Position numbers and translations under genes: made by a program. Under the pieces are notes generated by a model, which did no database searches, had not been told where the DNA came from, and worked only from the letters and a program-made list of their open reading frames with translations. A stretch of 64,000 nt of DNA from Aselliscus stoliczkanus. Lineage: Eukaryota; Chordata; Mammalia; Chiroptera; Hipposideridae. The stretch is taken from NCBI GenBank assembly GCA_033961575.1, contig CM066727.1, positions 2,504,001-2,568,000 of the forward strand, given 5' to 3'. This document shows, in pieces, positions 1 to 11,400 of the stretch; position 1 is the stretch's first letter; each line of letters begins with the position of its first letter.

Positions 1-59
1 CCTCCCAGGACGACAGGCAATTCTGGAGGAGGGATGGAAGCCCAAGGTCCTGGTGTGTA

Positions 60-240
60 AGCGCAGGAGAGACACAGCTCTCTGGGGCCTCTTCTCACAG
101 GGCACTGCCCGCACCAAGGGGCCCGGCCACCATGACGGCACCCGACCCTAATTGCCTTCCAAAGGCCATCACACCAGGATTAGAGCTTCAACATGGATTT
201 TGGGGCACACATATTCAGTCCATGCAACCTCTGTGCACAG
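60..240 (-). mobile_element. MaLR-type LTR fragment
   Basis: The stretch around 145-235 (CTAATTGCCTTCCAAAGGCC, then a block ending in ATTCAGTCCATGCAACC) resembles the reverse complement of the 5' part of MLT1/MST-type MaLR LTRs as I remember them. It is short and diverged. A 67-codon reading frame at 132-335 begins in a good Kozak context (GCCACCATGA), but it lies within this repeat and continues into unremarkable sequence, so I do not call it a gene. Confidence 0.4.
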
Positions 241-1033
241 GACTTCAAGAACAGAACATTGTTCCCACTTCCGCCCAGGCCCAGATGCCTGGCGTGGTGG
301 TCTCATCTTTTAGGTGCAACTCTTTTTGTGTGTGAGCTTCAGAATGGACCGAGGATGAATGAGAATAAATAAACCAGTTTATTTTTGTATGACTCCATAG
401 GTAACATTATAAAGCCACTTACAAAAATGCACCTAATATCCCCAGGTCCAAAGGGATCTGGTGAAGATGACTGGAAAACTAACGCACTTGTTTACTTTTT
501 AGAAAACAACATTTTCTAAATGATTTTACATAATCCAGTCTACTGAAATGCCCCAAATAACATCGACTTACTTTTTTATAAAGGAAGTCCATTTTGTCTT
601 CCGAGGTAGGACAGGAACTAAGCGAACCAGGATACACAAGTACCTCTGAGAACGGATCTTATGTTCTTAGGGCCTTATGTTCTCCTAAGAGGCGTGCTAA
701 TGGCTGTTGTGATGTTTAAGTTCCCAGGCACAAGAAAGAAGGGCAAACACGCCCTCGCCCCACGCGCAGGCACTTTCTTTTTTCCTGAAGCAGTGTGTTC
801 TCTTTTTGTCCCTTGGGGACACTCATAGGAGGCAGAGGAAATGCGTCCCACTGTCCTTTCTGCTCACCCCTGGACAGCCTGACACCTGAGGTGTTCAGCT
901 GTGCCCCCCGCAAACAGCCATTTGAGCTCACGGCCGAATTAACCATCAACTTCACTGCTGACAAGTAAGGAAAACGGATGGAACCTTGTGACTGCTCGGT
1001 GATTATGGCTGAGCAATTGGGTTAGCAGACACT
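241..1033. other. No gene seen; unique sequence
   Basis: Only short random reading frames are present. I see no repeat I can name and no coding signal. Confidence 0.5.
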
Positions 1034-1462
1034 GTTTTTTTTAAAAAAGATTTTATTGGGGATGGGGGAGGGGAACAGCATTGGGGAACTAGGGAAGGGG
1101 AACAGACAAGTTGCTGTGCTGTGCTTTTGTTCTTCAGTCTAGTTGCAGAGGATGTCGCTTCACTGGCCCATGTTGGTATCGTCATTGCGCTCTTCCCGGA
1201 TGAGGCAGATTGGTCACCGGCCTCTGGACGGCCGCTCACAGCAGCTCTTGGCAGCTCACGCTGGCTGCCGGCCACTCACTTTAGCCTATGGCAGCCCCCT
1301 GTTGCACACCGTCACCAGGGCTCCACAGCCCAGTTCCAGGTGGAGCTGTTGTTCACCATCTTAGCTGTGGAGGGCTGTGTCACTGGCCCTCATATGTGGG
1401 ATCTGAACCAGGGCTGCTTGCGTCCCAAGCCACTTCTTAACCAACGCGCCACTTGGCCGGCC
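1034..1462 (-). mobile_element. Long tRNA-derived SINE (family B), near full length
   Basis: On the minus strand the element starts with GGCCGGCC near 1462. It has a tRNA-like head with A- and B-box-like promoter blocks, the GGGCCAGTGACAC-type linker and a ~320 bp unique body. It ends in an AATAAAATCTT tail followed by T and A runs at about 1034-1060. The copies at 2161-2605 and 15192-15629 align along its whole length. Target-site duplications are weak here (TCTGTTTATT against ACTGTTTTTT). SINEs encode no protein, so the 139- and 90-codon frames over it are fortuitous. Confidence 0.85.
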
Positions 1463-2039
1463 TTGTTCTGTTTATTTTACTGTTTATTTTTGTACACCGT
1501 GCAGGACGGGCACATAGCCTTAAGTGGGGCAACTTGGTGACACACACCAGATGTGACCGGAAAGGGTGCCTGTCACAAACCCAACACTGTGATCAAAACG
1601 TAACAGACCCATGTTGGCATTCCTATTTCTGCCATTTGTCCTCCTTTTCCTCCCGAGGAACTTTAGCTGTGATCGGCATAGAGACATGGATTCTTACAGA
1701 AACAAGGATGGTGGAGACAGGACCAGTGCTCCAGGGCCCATGTCAGGTTGTTTAAATTCCAGTCTTAACTCTGGGGAAGGGCCGGGTGATGAGATTATCG
1801 TGGACTTTCTATTGTACACCCAAGGAATCATTGTGACATCTAAGCACAGAATAAAACTGGCTGTGTCTACGGGACAGGGGATCTGAGATACTCTGTGGTA
1901 GGTAGATAATGTGGCATAATTTGGTGAAAAGCTGAGTGTGTGGTTTACAGACTCAAGGCAATACGTAATTTTCAAAACCAAATGTGCTAACAAAATTCAA
2001 TCTTAAATAAAAAACTGCTTATGAGCATAATCCATCCAA

Positions 2040-2650
2040 AATTAAGGCTAAATTAATGAATTAGATCTGCTCATTTAAACTCCTCAAGCTTTCCTTCCCT
2101 TACCTGTAAAATGGGAATAACTGTGCCTTCAAAGCCTGTGGATTAAAAGTGCTGAGCATTGGGCCGGCCGAGTGACGCATTGGTTAAGAGCTGGTTTGGG
2201 GATGCCAGCAGCCCTGGTTCGGATCCCACATATGAGGGCCAGTGACACTGCCCTCTACAGCTAAGATGGTGAACAACAGCTCCACCTGGAGCTGGGCTGC
2301 ACGAGCCCCGGTGATGGTGTGGGCTGCAGCCCCTGCTGCAGGGGGCTGCCATAGGCTACAGTGAGCAGCCAACAGCCAGCGTGAGCTGCCAAGAGCTGCT
2401 ATGAGCAACCATCCAGAGGCCGGCGACCAATCTGCCTCATCCGGGAAAAGCGCAGTGATGATACCAACATGGGCCAGTGAAGCAATGTCCTCACAACTAG
2501 ACTGAAAAACAAAAAGACAGCAACTTGCCTGGTCCCCTTCCCCAATTCCCCAACGCTGTTCCCCTCCACCAATTCCCCAATAAAATCTTAAAAAAAAAAA
2601 AAAAAGTGCTGAGCATAGCACCTTTACAAGTTGGACACTTACTACATTTT
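2040..2650 (-). mobile_element. MIR fragment split by a SINE
   Basis: The left part (about 2080-2160) has the CTGTAAAATGGGAATAA core of a minus-strand MIR. The right part (about 2617-2650, beginning AGCACC) continues it on the far side of the SINE at 2161-2605. The duplicated AAAAGTGCTGAGCAT marks the insertion point. Confidence 0.6.
2161..2605 (+). mobile_element. Long tRNA-derived SINE (family B), full length with clean TSD
   Basis: The element starts GGGCCGGCCGAGTGACGC and has an A-box-like block (TTGGTTAAGAGCTGG) and a B box (GGTTCGGATCC). After the head come the linker GGGCCAGTGACACTGCC, a ~320 bp body, the tail CCAATAAAATCTT and a poly(A). The 15-bp target-site duplication AAAAGTGCTGAGCAT lies at 2145-2159 and 2602-2616. 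It inserted into an older MIR. About 440 bp is long for a mammalian tRNA SINE. The AATAAA plus TCTT tail is the signature of T+ class SINEs. The 145-codon minus-strand frame over it is an artefact. Confidence 0.92.
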
Positions 2651-4936
2651 AGCTCAAATTACTGACTCTGCGTTGCTTTCTAAAATATCTAATTTACTGA
2701 CTATACACCAAGAGAAACCTTAAACTTATAATTGGCAGTGCTGTATAAATTGACGTCCCAGGCCTCTCAGCTGATATGTCATTCAGAAACAAGTTCAAGT
2801 CCTCTTTCCCGGCGAAGCAGTTACCTGGTAGACTACTTATTTCTCACACATACACTGTTGGATGGGCCTGCAGCACCCTGGCGAGATGGTATCCTCCTGA
2901 AGGTCAAGGGTCAAGTCTTCCCTCGTCCTCCGCCATCACCAGGCAGCTACTCTGCACGTGAGCCCTGAGGCATTCTTGCTGAGTGCCACCTTCTACCTGC
3001 CACGTCCCTCTCCCACACCACGTGCCTCCACCCTGGGGACAGCAGGCCGCCACCTCTCCCTCCACTGCTTTTCTAGTTCGATTGCACTTCGTGAGTCCAA
3101 AGAGAAAATGTTTTTATTAAGGGTCCTCTGTGCGAACTCTGTAAATCAATTGTTGGTTTCCAAAGTTGACATTCTTCCTGAGTCCTGAAGACATTTGGGG
3201 AGAGTGTTTACATTAAGAGGCGGATATTACTAGGAAAGGCCAATTCCTGAAGCCATTAGGAGCTAATACTTGAACAGAAAGCATTCTCTCTGAGACTTAG
3301 TTTCCTGTCATATGAAATAGCTCCTGCTATGTACCCGGACTTCACTGGAAAGATTAAATGTGTGCACCCTCTCTAAACGGTCAAGTCTGAGAAGTCAGGA
3401 ATGATGGATATTTGTATTAATGCTGCTGGATTTTATCACAAAGATGGAAAATTAGTAATATCCAGCACTACTGAGACTGTATAAAATGACAGACGCTGCA
3501 TGGCAAGCCTGCCTAATGCTCAAAATAGGGGCTACCTTTATGCCCACATCTCAGACAAGGAACCTTATGATAACGGGATAAAGTCATCTGTCCTAGGCCA
3601 GCCCAGTGGGTAAGGGGCAGAGAGAAGGTCACCCCAGGCGAGGTGCCCGCCAGCTCTCAGTCTTGAACAGCATGTCACACTGCACTGAGCGGCTAGAAGG
3701 ACCAGAGGGCTGTGAGTAGTAAGGTGTCTCTCCCGGGTCGTACCTGGGCTCCTCTGGAGGAGAGCCCATGTTTACAGCCCACCTGCACCACCAGACCCGT
3801 TCCCGAAGCTCTCGCCTGCAGACCCCGACCTCATGTCCACACCATGGGGGACACAGCAGTCCTTTCTGTTACTTCTGGAAAACTGGTCATGTTAAAGAAG
3901 GGCGGGGAGGGGTGTTTCCTTAATGATGGCGGGGGAGGCAGAGCTTGCCTCCCCAAAATATGCCTTTTGGGATATTGATTCTATACTGGTTATTAAGGAA
4001 CAAAAAAGCAGAAAAAGGGGGAAAAAAGAGAAAAGAAGGAAGAGGAGAAGGAGGAGGAGAACCTTCGACCTTCCCCCTCCCCGCCTAAAAGAGTGCAAGT
4101 AGAGGACCTACCCCAGGAGGCAGCTGTCATCCCAGGGAGCCACAGTGTGCGAAGGACAGGGCGGAGCCTGGCAGGCCCATCTGACCCAGTCCTCTGGGTC
4201 CCTTTGTTAGCGGTGGCCCAGCACACGTGCATCTGCCTCCCTGCCCTCTGGAGTCCCAAACCGCAATCCGCCGTCTCCTCACTCAAGATGACACGTAAGT
4301 CCCAGTGCCTGACGTGTCCTGGGGTCTCTCCTCCGATGGCAGCCTCAAATGTGTGCATTCATATAATAAACTACGGATGTTCTCTGTCAATCCGTCTCTT
4401 CATTTGATTATTGGTCCAACTGGCAGAACTTAGATGGCAGGAGGACAAGTATTTTTTGAGTTCCCACAACGGTGATGCTGCCTTATTTATATTAATCCCA
4501 AGTTCACCGGAAGGATGAAGATATAAAATTCCTGCCTAATTTCTCTACACTATTTACTGCCTTTGGGGAGTAAAGTCAAGTTACATTATCCTTTCTAGGG
4601 TTAGCTGTTAGCATACGCAAAATTGCATTGAACTAGTAAAACACAACCTTAAAATACATATTTTTAATTGCAAGAGTCTTTAACAGTGATTTCTTAATAA
4701 AAATATCAATGGAGTGGTCTGTTTCTTTTCAGAAATGGGTCAAGTATGTCTCAACAATAAAATCAGGCACTTTTATTATTTGATGAAGTTTAAATAAAGG
4801 CTTTATCTACACAGTAATGCAAATATTGATGATCAAAAGTGTCTAATTTTGTTACCAAAATTAAGAGAAATATTATTTAAATCATTCTTCCTGAGAAAAC
4901 AGACTCATTTAAGTTCAGTTAACTGTTATTATTTCT

Positions 4937-4969
<33 letters not shown>

Positions 4970-6065
4970 TGTTTGTTTATTTGTGTTTTGTTTTTTTGTT
5001 GTTTTTTGTTTTTTTCTCCCCAACAATGAAGAGTTAATTACAACTTCTTTTAAAGTGTTCACAGTTTGAAAGTCTGCTCAGAGCGCGGCCTGTGCGAACC
5101 TGTCCGAACCTGGCCTGTGGTCTGCTGGGATCACTGTCCCCTGGAAGCATCAGATTGTGTTGCCTCTTAGAATGACTCTGGGGCAATGCAACCCTCTGGT
5201 GCTGGGTCTCACAGCTCACCCCACCCTGTGAGCGTCTCAATTGGCTACCTCTTCCGGCTTTCCCCGTCAGCCCTGCGAATTCACCTGTGAACTTACTTCT
5301 ACTCCTTAGGTACCCATCTGAGCCGAGCCGAGATGACACAAAGACTGAAGCTCAGGTCCAAAAGCTGACTCACTGTAGGGGCTTCTTAGATGTCTCTTTT
5401 TATTTTTTATCTTTTAGCTCAAGAAAAACTCCCTTAACCCTGGAGATGGCCATCAAACCTAATTTTCAGTGCCTTTCAACAAATGTTAAGCTTATGAAGC
5501 TTCTGGCCCAAACCTCTTACTGTTTTCCTAATTTACCAAAAGTCTTAAAATGCAGCTTATTCCAACTTTTTCCTTCCTGGCTTTCTGTGCTCTTTGTATT
5601 TATTGGTTTTCTTATAGTGTACGTAAAAGCCCCACAATGATTCTGTGTATTTCTCTATTACCTGTTGCGTGTGTGATGGGTAGACACTGCTGAGATGCAG
5701 TAGTTAATTCACCCAAATGTACGGCACTGTAAGGAAAAGTGATCCGTAAAATCAGTTTTTCTGTCAGCAAGTTCTGACTATGACACCTTCTGAGTACACC
5801 TTAGGTGTGACCACCAGCGTCTCCGTGCAGACTCCGGTGGCTGACAGCCACTATCTCCTAACTCACGCTGTAATCGAGTCAGGCCCAGGAGCTCACTGGC
5901 CCTCTGCAGCCAGTCTGCACAAACAAACCGAATCTGGTGCTGGACTTGCTGTCCGAGGCCATCAGTGACTCTCCACTGCTCTCAGAACACAGCCCAGCGC
6001 GTTCCATGTAGCCCGCGTGGCTCAGCCGCTGCATCTCAACCCCTCCGCACTCCCTGTGCCACCTT
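2651..6065. other. No gene seen; unique sequence with minor repeats
   Basis: The interval holds a possible diverged minus-strand MIR at about 3285-3400, an AG-rich run at about 4010-4060 and the (TG)n tract at 4938-4968. A 117-codon frame at 5287-5640 has no recognisable domain and sits in AT-rich sequence. I see no exon or promoter signal. Confidence 0.45.
4938..4968. repeat. (TG)n microsatellite
   Basis: About 15 uninterrupted TG units, followed by a T-rich stretch to about 5018. Confidence 0.95.
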
Positions 6066-6069
6066 TTGG

Positions 6070-6420
6070 CTTAACTTACTTTTCTCCGGTGTGCTGAGGT
6101 ACGGTTGACAAATAAAAATTGGGTATTTTAAGATGCACAATGCGATGTTTTGATATATGCATAGAATATGAAACAATTGCCACAAGCATGCTAATAAACA
6201 CAACCATCAACTCACAGACTCATCACAGTGTGGGTGTGTGTGAGTGTGGGGGGGGTGAGATCACTTAGATCTACTTTTTTAGCACATTTCAAGTGTACCG
6301 TCACTATTATTGACTACAGTCATCATGCTGTACATTAGATCTCGTATGTGGAATCTAAAAATGTGGAACTCCTACTAACAGAAGAGGGTGGTGGTTGCCA
6401 GGGCCTGGGGGAGGGGAATG
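6070..6420 (+). mobile_element. Old L1 3'-end fragment
   Basis: Blocks such as GAGGTACGGTTGACAAATAA, GATGTTTTGATATATGCAT and CTGTACATTAGATCTC match a 3' UTR-type stretch common in old mammalian L1 copies. The fragment is diverged, with a GT-rich stretch (about 6228-6256) inside it. The subfamily cannot be fixed by eye. Confidence 0.6.
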
Positions 6421-7750
6421 GGGCAATGTTGATCAAAGGTTTAGGATGAATACTTTCCGCCTTGCTGTAGCTTCTGTCCTCCTCTTTGAATACCAGGTCC
6501 CCAAGGAACCATTCCCTGCAAGCCTTCATTAGTCAGGGCCCCTCATATACTTTCTCATACCATCATGTATTTTTCATGCAAAGCAAGCCCATCTGGGAGG
6601 CTCATCAGTCCTGCAGCCATGATTCCGCTGTTGAATGTCTGTCCCACCCTCCCCGGGGGTGAGGGGGTCACTGGTTCACCTCTGTCAGCACAGTGCTCAG
6701 CCCAGTGCAAAGCAGGCCCTAAAGACATACCTGAGTACAAGTATGGAAGATGTTTAGGTGGAGGAGAAGACATGCAACACTCAACTTGTAAAAGAGTGGT
6801 ACTGTTCCTTCCACGGAGGTAAAAATGGAATTGGGCGTGATTTTAAAAGGAAACAGGCAGAGACAGATGGAGATAGCATGCAAGGAACAGAGATGCCATT
6901 CATCACAAAAGCCATGCTCGACTCTCCTACCAATTGATTAGCGACAATTTATGTTGTCAGGGGATCAGAATGCAAAAGAGTCTTTGAAACAAATGAGACG
7001 AATCCATCTGTTCCTTGTTTTTACACCTTCTGTTTACTGGAAATGAAAGAAGGTAAATTAACTTACATAACCAGGTAGCATTTTCTGCACCAGCGTGAAT
7101 GCTCTAAGCATCATATAGGTCTTCACTAACGTGTCTACCAAATCAGATTTACCTCTCAACATGTGAGAATGAGAAAAAGTCTTCAATGGAAAGAATTGCA
7201 ACTTTTCAAGGAAAGTAGATAAGAACATTGCTGGTCTCTATAACCACCACAATATGTGAATGCTTTAGGGGGAAGGGCAGAGCAGAACATTAGTAATGGT
7301 GTCATTACAAATGATTAGCAAACAGGAAAACAGGCGACCCCCCACGTATTCAGAGAGCTGTAAATGAAACAATAGAACACTACCCCCATCCCAGTAAATG
7401 AGAGAAGAAAAGTATCTGTCATGATATTTCAAGCTGTAACAGGACAACTGCAGTGAGCATAAATCAGTACAGAATTCTGGGTACTTCCCTCTTCTAACAT
7501 ACTGTCTGAAAGAAAGCCTCAGAAACCTGAATGTGTACGTAAATATATGCAGAAGGTACGAATCAACGCACACACATTTTAATAAAGGGAAAACTATACT
7601 AAAATTGTAATACTCAAAATATACCGATAACAAAAGATGACTACAAGTCACATTTGCCTTCTGCAATTATAAGCGGTGCTCAAAGTGGTTTCCATCAAAG
7701 TAATTTTAATAGTTTCTTCTTTACTTAAAATGTGTATACTTTTTTTTGGC
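6421..7750. other. No gene seen; unique sequence
   Basis: A 133-codon minus-strand frame (7265-7666) has no recognisable domain and no coding context. I name no repeat here. Confidence 0.45.
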
Positions 7751-7754
7751 ACCC

Positions 7755-7808
<54 letters not shown>

Positions 7809-7861
7809 TAAAGCTAGAGAGAGACAGAGATAGATATGAAATAGATACAATATAGATATGA

Positions 7862-7896
<35 letters not shown>

Positions 7897-8078
7897 GAGA
7901 GAGAGAGAAAGAGAGAGAGAGAGATGGAGGATATAGAAATAGATACATAGATATAGGTAGATATAGAGATACAGATATAGATGATATAGTGATAGGGATA
8001 TGATATAGCTATAGACACAGACATAGATGTAAGTATGATATAGATATAGATATAAATATGATATAGATATAGCTGTAG
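7755..8078. repeat. Compound microsatellite (TG/TA/GA/GATA)
   Basis: Successive blocks run as follows: (TG)n at 7755-7764, (TA)n to about 7802, a degenerate GATA/AGAT block, a second (TA)n near 7862-7887, (GA)n near 7895-7925, and degenerate GATATA repeats to 8078. The long Ile/Tyr/Ser-rich minus-strand frames over it are products of the repeat. Confidence 0.92.
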
Positions 8079-8274
8079 ACCAAGCAGCTGCTAGTCTCCT
8101 TGGCATCTTTGTGTGACTGGAAGTAGATGCCCCTTTTTCCAGGTGACAGACCTCAACCCAGGGCTCCCCCGTTCTGTAAGTGACACAATGGACGATGCTT
8201 AGGTACAGAACTTCATCTGAACGGCCCTGGTTGGAAAGATGATGATTTGTTTTTTATGCAGCAGTGGGAGGTAA

Positions 8275-8470
8275 ATCCTTACATTGCAATCTACATTTCA
8301 TATTAGGGAAGTCATTAGATAAATTATAGTAAACCATTGTGATGAAATATTGTAGTCATTAAAGTGGGTGTTTTAAAGGGTTTTCTAAACCCAGAAAATA
8401 TGATCAAATAAGATGTTGAGTGAGAAGTCAGAATACCAGGTTTTATACATAATCCAGACACCAATGTGCT
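8275..8470 (+). mobile_element. Diverged old L1 fragment
   Basis: The order TAAATTATAGTAAACCATTG, TGAAATATTGTAGTCATTAA and ATAAGATGTTGAGTGAGAAG follows the layout of the old L1 3' region (water-worn versions of 'ATTATGGTACATCC ... TATGCAGCCATTAAA'). It is heavily diverged. Confidence 0.45.
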
Positions 8471-8725
8471 AAAATCCAAAGGGAAAGGACTCCAGAAATG
8501 TAGAGGTTTACCCTGAATGGCAGTGTGACCAAGATTCTCTCTTTAACCAACTTTACTCGGGCTCCTCTGAGCTCTTTTTCAACAAGATCTAACTTTTGGA
8601 ATTCCGTGTTCCTCTTTCCGTTGTCCAGTCTTAGCAAGAATCCTGAAGTCAGCTGGACCAGAACCTCCACCCTTGACACGTGGTGGGGTTCCTCACCCCC
8701 CAGCACCGCCCCCCCCCCCCGTGAG

Positions 8726-8863
8726 GTCTGGTCACCTGGCCGGCCTTCTGCACGGATCCGGCTGGGTCGGGTCAGCCAGACCCTGCTCACCCCTGTCTGG
8801 TCACCCGGCCGGCCTTCTGCACGGATCCGGCTGGGCCGGGTTAGCCAGACCCTGCTCACCCCT
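8726..8863. repeat. Two tandem 69-bp units
   Basis: Unit 1 (8726-8794) and unit 2 (8795-8863) both start GTCTGGTCACC and end CTGCTCACCCCT. They differ at about three positions, two of them T/C changes at CpG-like sites. The unit length is a multiple of three, so the duplication appears in frames on both strands. A C14 run (8707-8720) lies just upstream. Confidence 0.95.
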
Positions 8864-8984
8864 CAGGCTTCCTCTTAGTTCCCGCCCCCCGCTGAGTTCG
8901 GAGTTGAGCCCCATCTGTCCGCCTTCACTGCAGTGGTCCCCACACCTACAGAATGGTCCTCAGCAACATCTGCCTTACCATCTT

Positions 8985-9095
8985 TTTATATTTTTTTTAT
9001 AAAGCGCAGTGTCACTGGCCCTCATACGTGGGCTCCGAACCGGGGCCACTGGCATCCCCAAACCAGCGCTTAAGCGCCACGCCACTCGGCAGGTC
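8985..9095 (-). mobile_element. Short tRNA-derived SINE (family B head only)
   Basis: A minus-strand tRNA-like head with B box and the AGTGTCACTGGCC linker runs straight into an A/T tail with no long body. The perfect 15-bp target-site duplication CTGCCTTACCATCTT lies at 8970-8984 and 9096-9110. Confidence 0.92.
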
Positions 9096-9243
9096 CTGCC
9101 TTACCATCTTCAACAAGTGTTTTGAGTAGTGTTTTCCTTGACCACTGAGAACGTTCTTTAAACAAGAATCAGGGGGATACTTTTGTCTCTCGTCATGTGG
9201 TCTCAGCCTGGGGTCCAGAACAGGCTCACCACAGAGACTGAAA

Positions 9244-9420
9244 GAAAATGAGAGCGCCGAGCGGGGCGGGCGCCGGAGGGCGGCGGGGAGGCCTGGCCCT
9301 GCGGCCGGCTGGGCTGGCGGGAGACGCAGGGCCACGGGGAGAGGGGCTCGGGCCTTCTCAGGGTCTCCGGGCCTGTTCCCGAGGCCTGTGGCGAGAAGGC
9401 CGCCGGCCACAGAAACAGCC
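9244..9420. other. Small CpG-dense patch
   Basis: I count roughly 19 CpG in about 165 bp, in otherwise CpG-poor DNA. It does not match the SINE or L1 sequences elsewhere in the window. The overlapping frames (238 codons minus, 135 codons plus) owe their length to few stop codons in GC-rich DNA and show no domain. It could be a small promoter or a decayed GC-rich repeat; I cannot tell which. Confidence 0.6.
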
Positions 9421-10462
9421 TGTGAGACCTTCCGGAACCCAAGACCCAGGCCTGGACTCACCCTCTTTTGAGAAGCCCCTTTCTGCCTCTGTTTCCTCCC
9501 TGAAGCTGACTCTTGCTCAGCCCTGCCTACGCAACGCAGAAACATCCCAGCTTGAAACACCCAACTGGACTGTTTTTGTACCAGAGGAAGAAAAGAAATG
9601 GTGGGGGGACAGACAGTCACAAATGAACATGTGGGTGAGAAAATCATCCATCTAATGGCACGTTTCCTTCTCAGCTGGAGAAAATGATGGAATTTAGTAT
9701 GGCTCCTCAGAGCACACGCATGCGTCATATTGCCATCTGATTAAATCCCACCTCACGCCATTATGCATTTATACCCTGAGCCCACAAACTAGCGTCCATA
9801 CTAGATCACAGTTATAATTATGTAAAGACAGATACGTGAATACAGCAGGATTTTTGTAACTGTCTTGATATGCGGTGTACTCTCCCACAAACACATACTG
9901 GTAGTGGGAGGTTTGCTACCTGAAGGGTTTCTGCCAGCTGGTCAGGCACTTGGGAATGATTATAAATGCAGGATTTCAGTCTGACCTCCTGTGGCCTCGT
10001 GGGAACCCGCATTTTAACAAGTCCGGTTATCGATAGCACAGCAACTTGTGGGTAGCCATGGTGTGGGCTGCCCCTGGGGCTTGCACCCAGGATGGCTCCT
10101 GGGAGGGCCTCCCACTCTTTGCCAGGCCGATTTGCTGCAGAGGCAGCCCTGCAAATGTCTGGCAGAACCACTCAGGCTTAGCCTAGGAAGACCAGGCCAT
10201 CACACCATTAGCTAAGCTTGAGACATTCAACTGAGAACCAGGCACAGAAAGGGCGTTTGCCCCAGTGCAGTGAGTGTCCTTGGGGAAGGTACTATGCAGG
10301 ACGGCTGGCATCCCTCACACGGTGACGGGAACCCCAAGAATTGAGGCCACCCACTGGGGAGAAGCAATCACGAAAGGGTGCTCTTATAGTCATAAATACA
10401 TACGAACTTGGTAGAAAGATGGGGGTCTTTAAATTCATGTCAAGTACAAAACAAAACAAAGT

Positions 10463-10501
<39 letters not shown>

Positions 10502-11125
10502 TCAGATATTATAAAAATAGTTCAAAAAGAGTATTATCAAACAAAATCAGGTGATTCTTTTCATTTCAAGTTTAATGGGGAAGTGACACATAAATATGAA
10601 CTATTATAGATTTTCTACCTAGAATGCTGCACAAAAAACCACATATGCTACTTAACAACTGACAGGTGCTCTAAAATGACAGATTAATATTCTGTTACTT
10701 ATTTTTACACAGTATCTCTCTATATCTAGACATTGCTATTTTTATTTCAGTTACTGCAAGGACACCTTTTTAAAACTGAGGAGCTTTACTAGTTGAAGAA
10801 AAAGAAAGGATCCATAATTTTCTAAGCGGAACTCACTGCCAAGGATTTCCAAGTAAGTATTAACCTACAGATCCTAAAAGTCTAATTGACATGGCGATTA
10901 TGAGAGAATGTAACTCTTCCAATTTACAGCCACTATTGATTAAAAGCAGATAAACTTTAAAATAATCAAAAGCCTAGAGTGAAAGCAAATGATAAAATCA
11001 TATGAATATTTAAAATATAAAATCATCCTGCCTTACATTAGAAAATGTGTATTATAAATATTCTTCCCATTTGTCTGGAATGAATTGTGACAATCCAGAT
11101 TTCAAATATGTATATCATGTAAAAA
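9421..11125. other. No gene seen; unique sequence
   Basis: Contains a (TG)n(TA)n tract at 10463-10500. No coding signal or named repeat. Confidence 0.45.
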
Positions 11126-11129
11126 CAAT

Positions 11130-11400
11130 GAAGAGAAAGAGACAGAGACAGGAAGAGGGGAGGGAGAGGGAGAGAGAGAGAGGGAGAGGGAGAGACAGAG
11201 AGAGAGAGAGAGAGAGACAGAGAGAGAGAGAGGGGGGCGGGCGAGGGGGCGAGAGAGAGAGAGAGAGGGAGAGAAACAGCTGACGAGGGAGGGAGGGAGA
11301 GAGATGGTGAGAGAGAGGGAGACAGAGGTGGGGAGGCAGGGAGGATGTAGAGAGAGAATAGGAGGGAGAGAGGGGGGGAGGCGGAGAGGGGAGACAGCCA
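11130..11400. repeat. ~270 bp GA-rich polypurine tract
   Basis: Almost unbroken purines on the plus strand, mainly (GA)n and (GGGA)n with a few C interruptions. The Leu/Ser-rich 169-codon minus frame and the Arg/Glu-rich plus frame are products of the repeat. Confidence 0.95.

Noticed and set aside
132..335. 67-codon frame with a perfect-looking Kozak start
   Set aside because: It lies over an LTR-like fragment, has no domain, and no splice or promoter context supports it.
1121..1540. 139-codon plus-strand frame (and 145 codons at 2184-2621, 95 at 15278-15565)
   Set aside because: All three are translations of the same SINE family in antisense; their similarity to each other reflects the repeat, not a gene family.
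2200..2235. Possible tRNA gene (A- and B-box-like motifs)
   Set aside because: It is the tRNA-like head of a SINE, lacks a full cloverleaf, and recurs with poly(A) tails and target-site duplications.
7755..8078. CRISPR-like regular repeats
   Set aside because: Units are short simple repeats without unique spacers; the window is mammalian.
7648..8106. 152-codon Tyr/Ile/Ser-rich minus frame
   Set aside because: Translation of a microsatellite.
9012..9728. 238-codon minus frame, longest in the window
   Set aside because: Starts in unique DNA and runs across a CpG-dense patch and into a SINE; several overlapping frames are open on both strands and none shows a domain.
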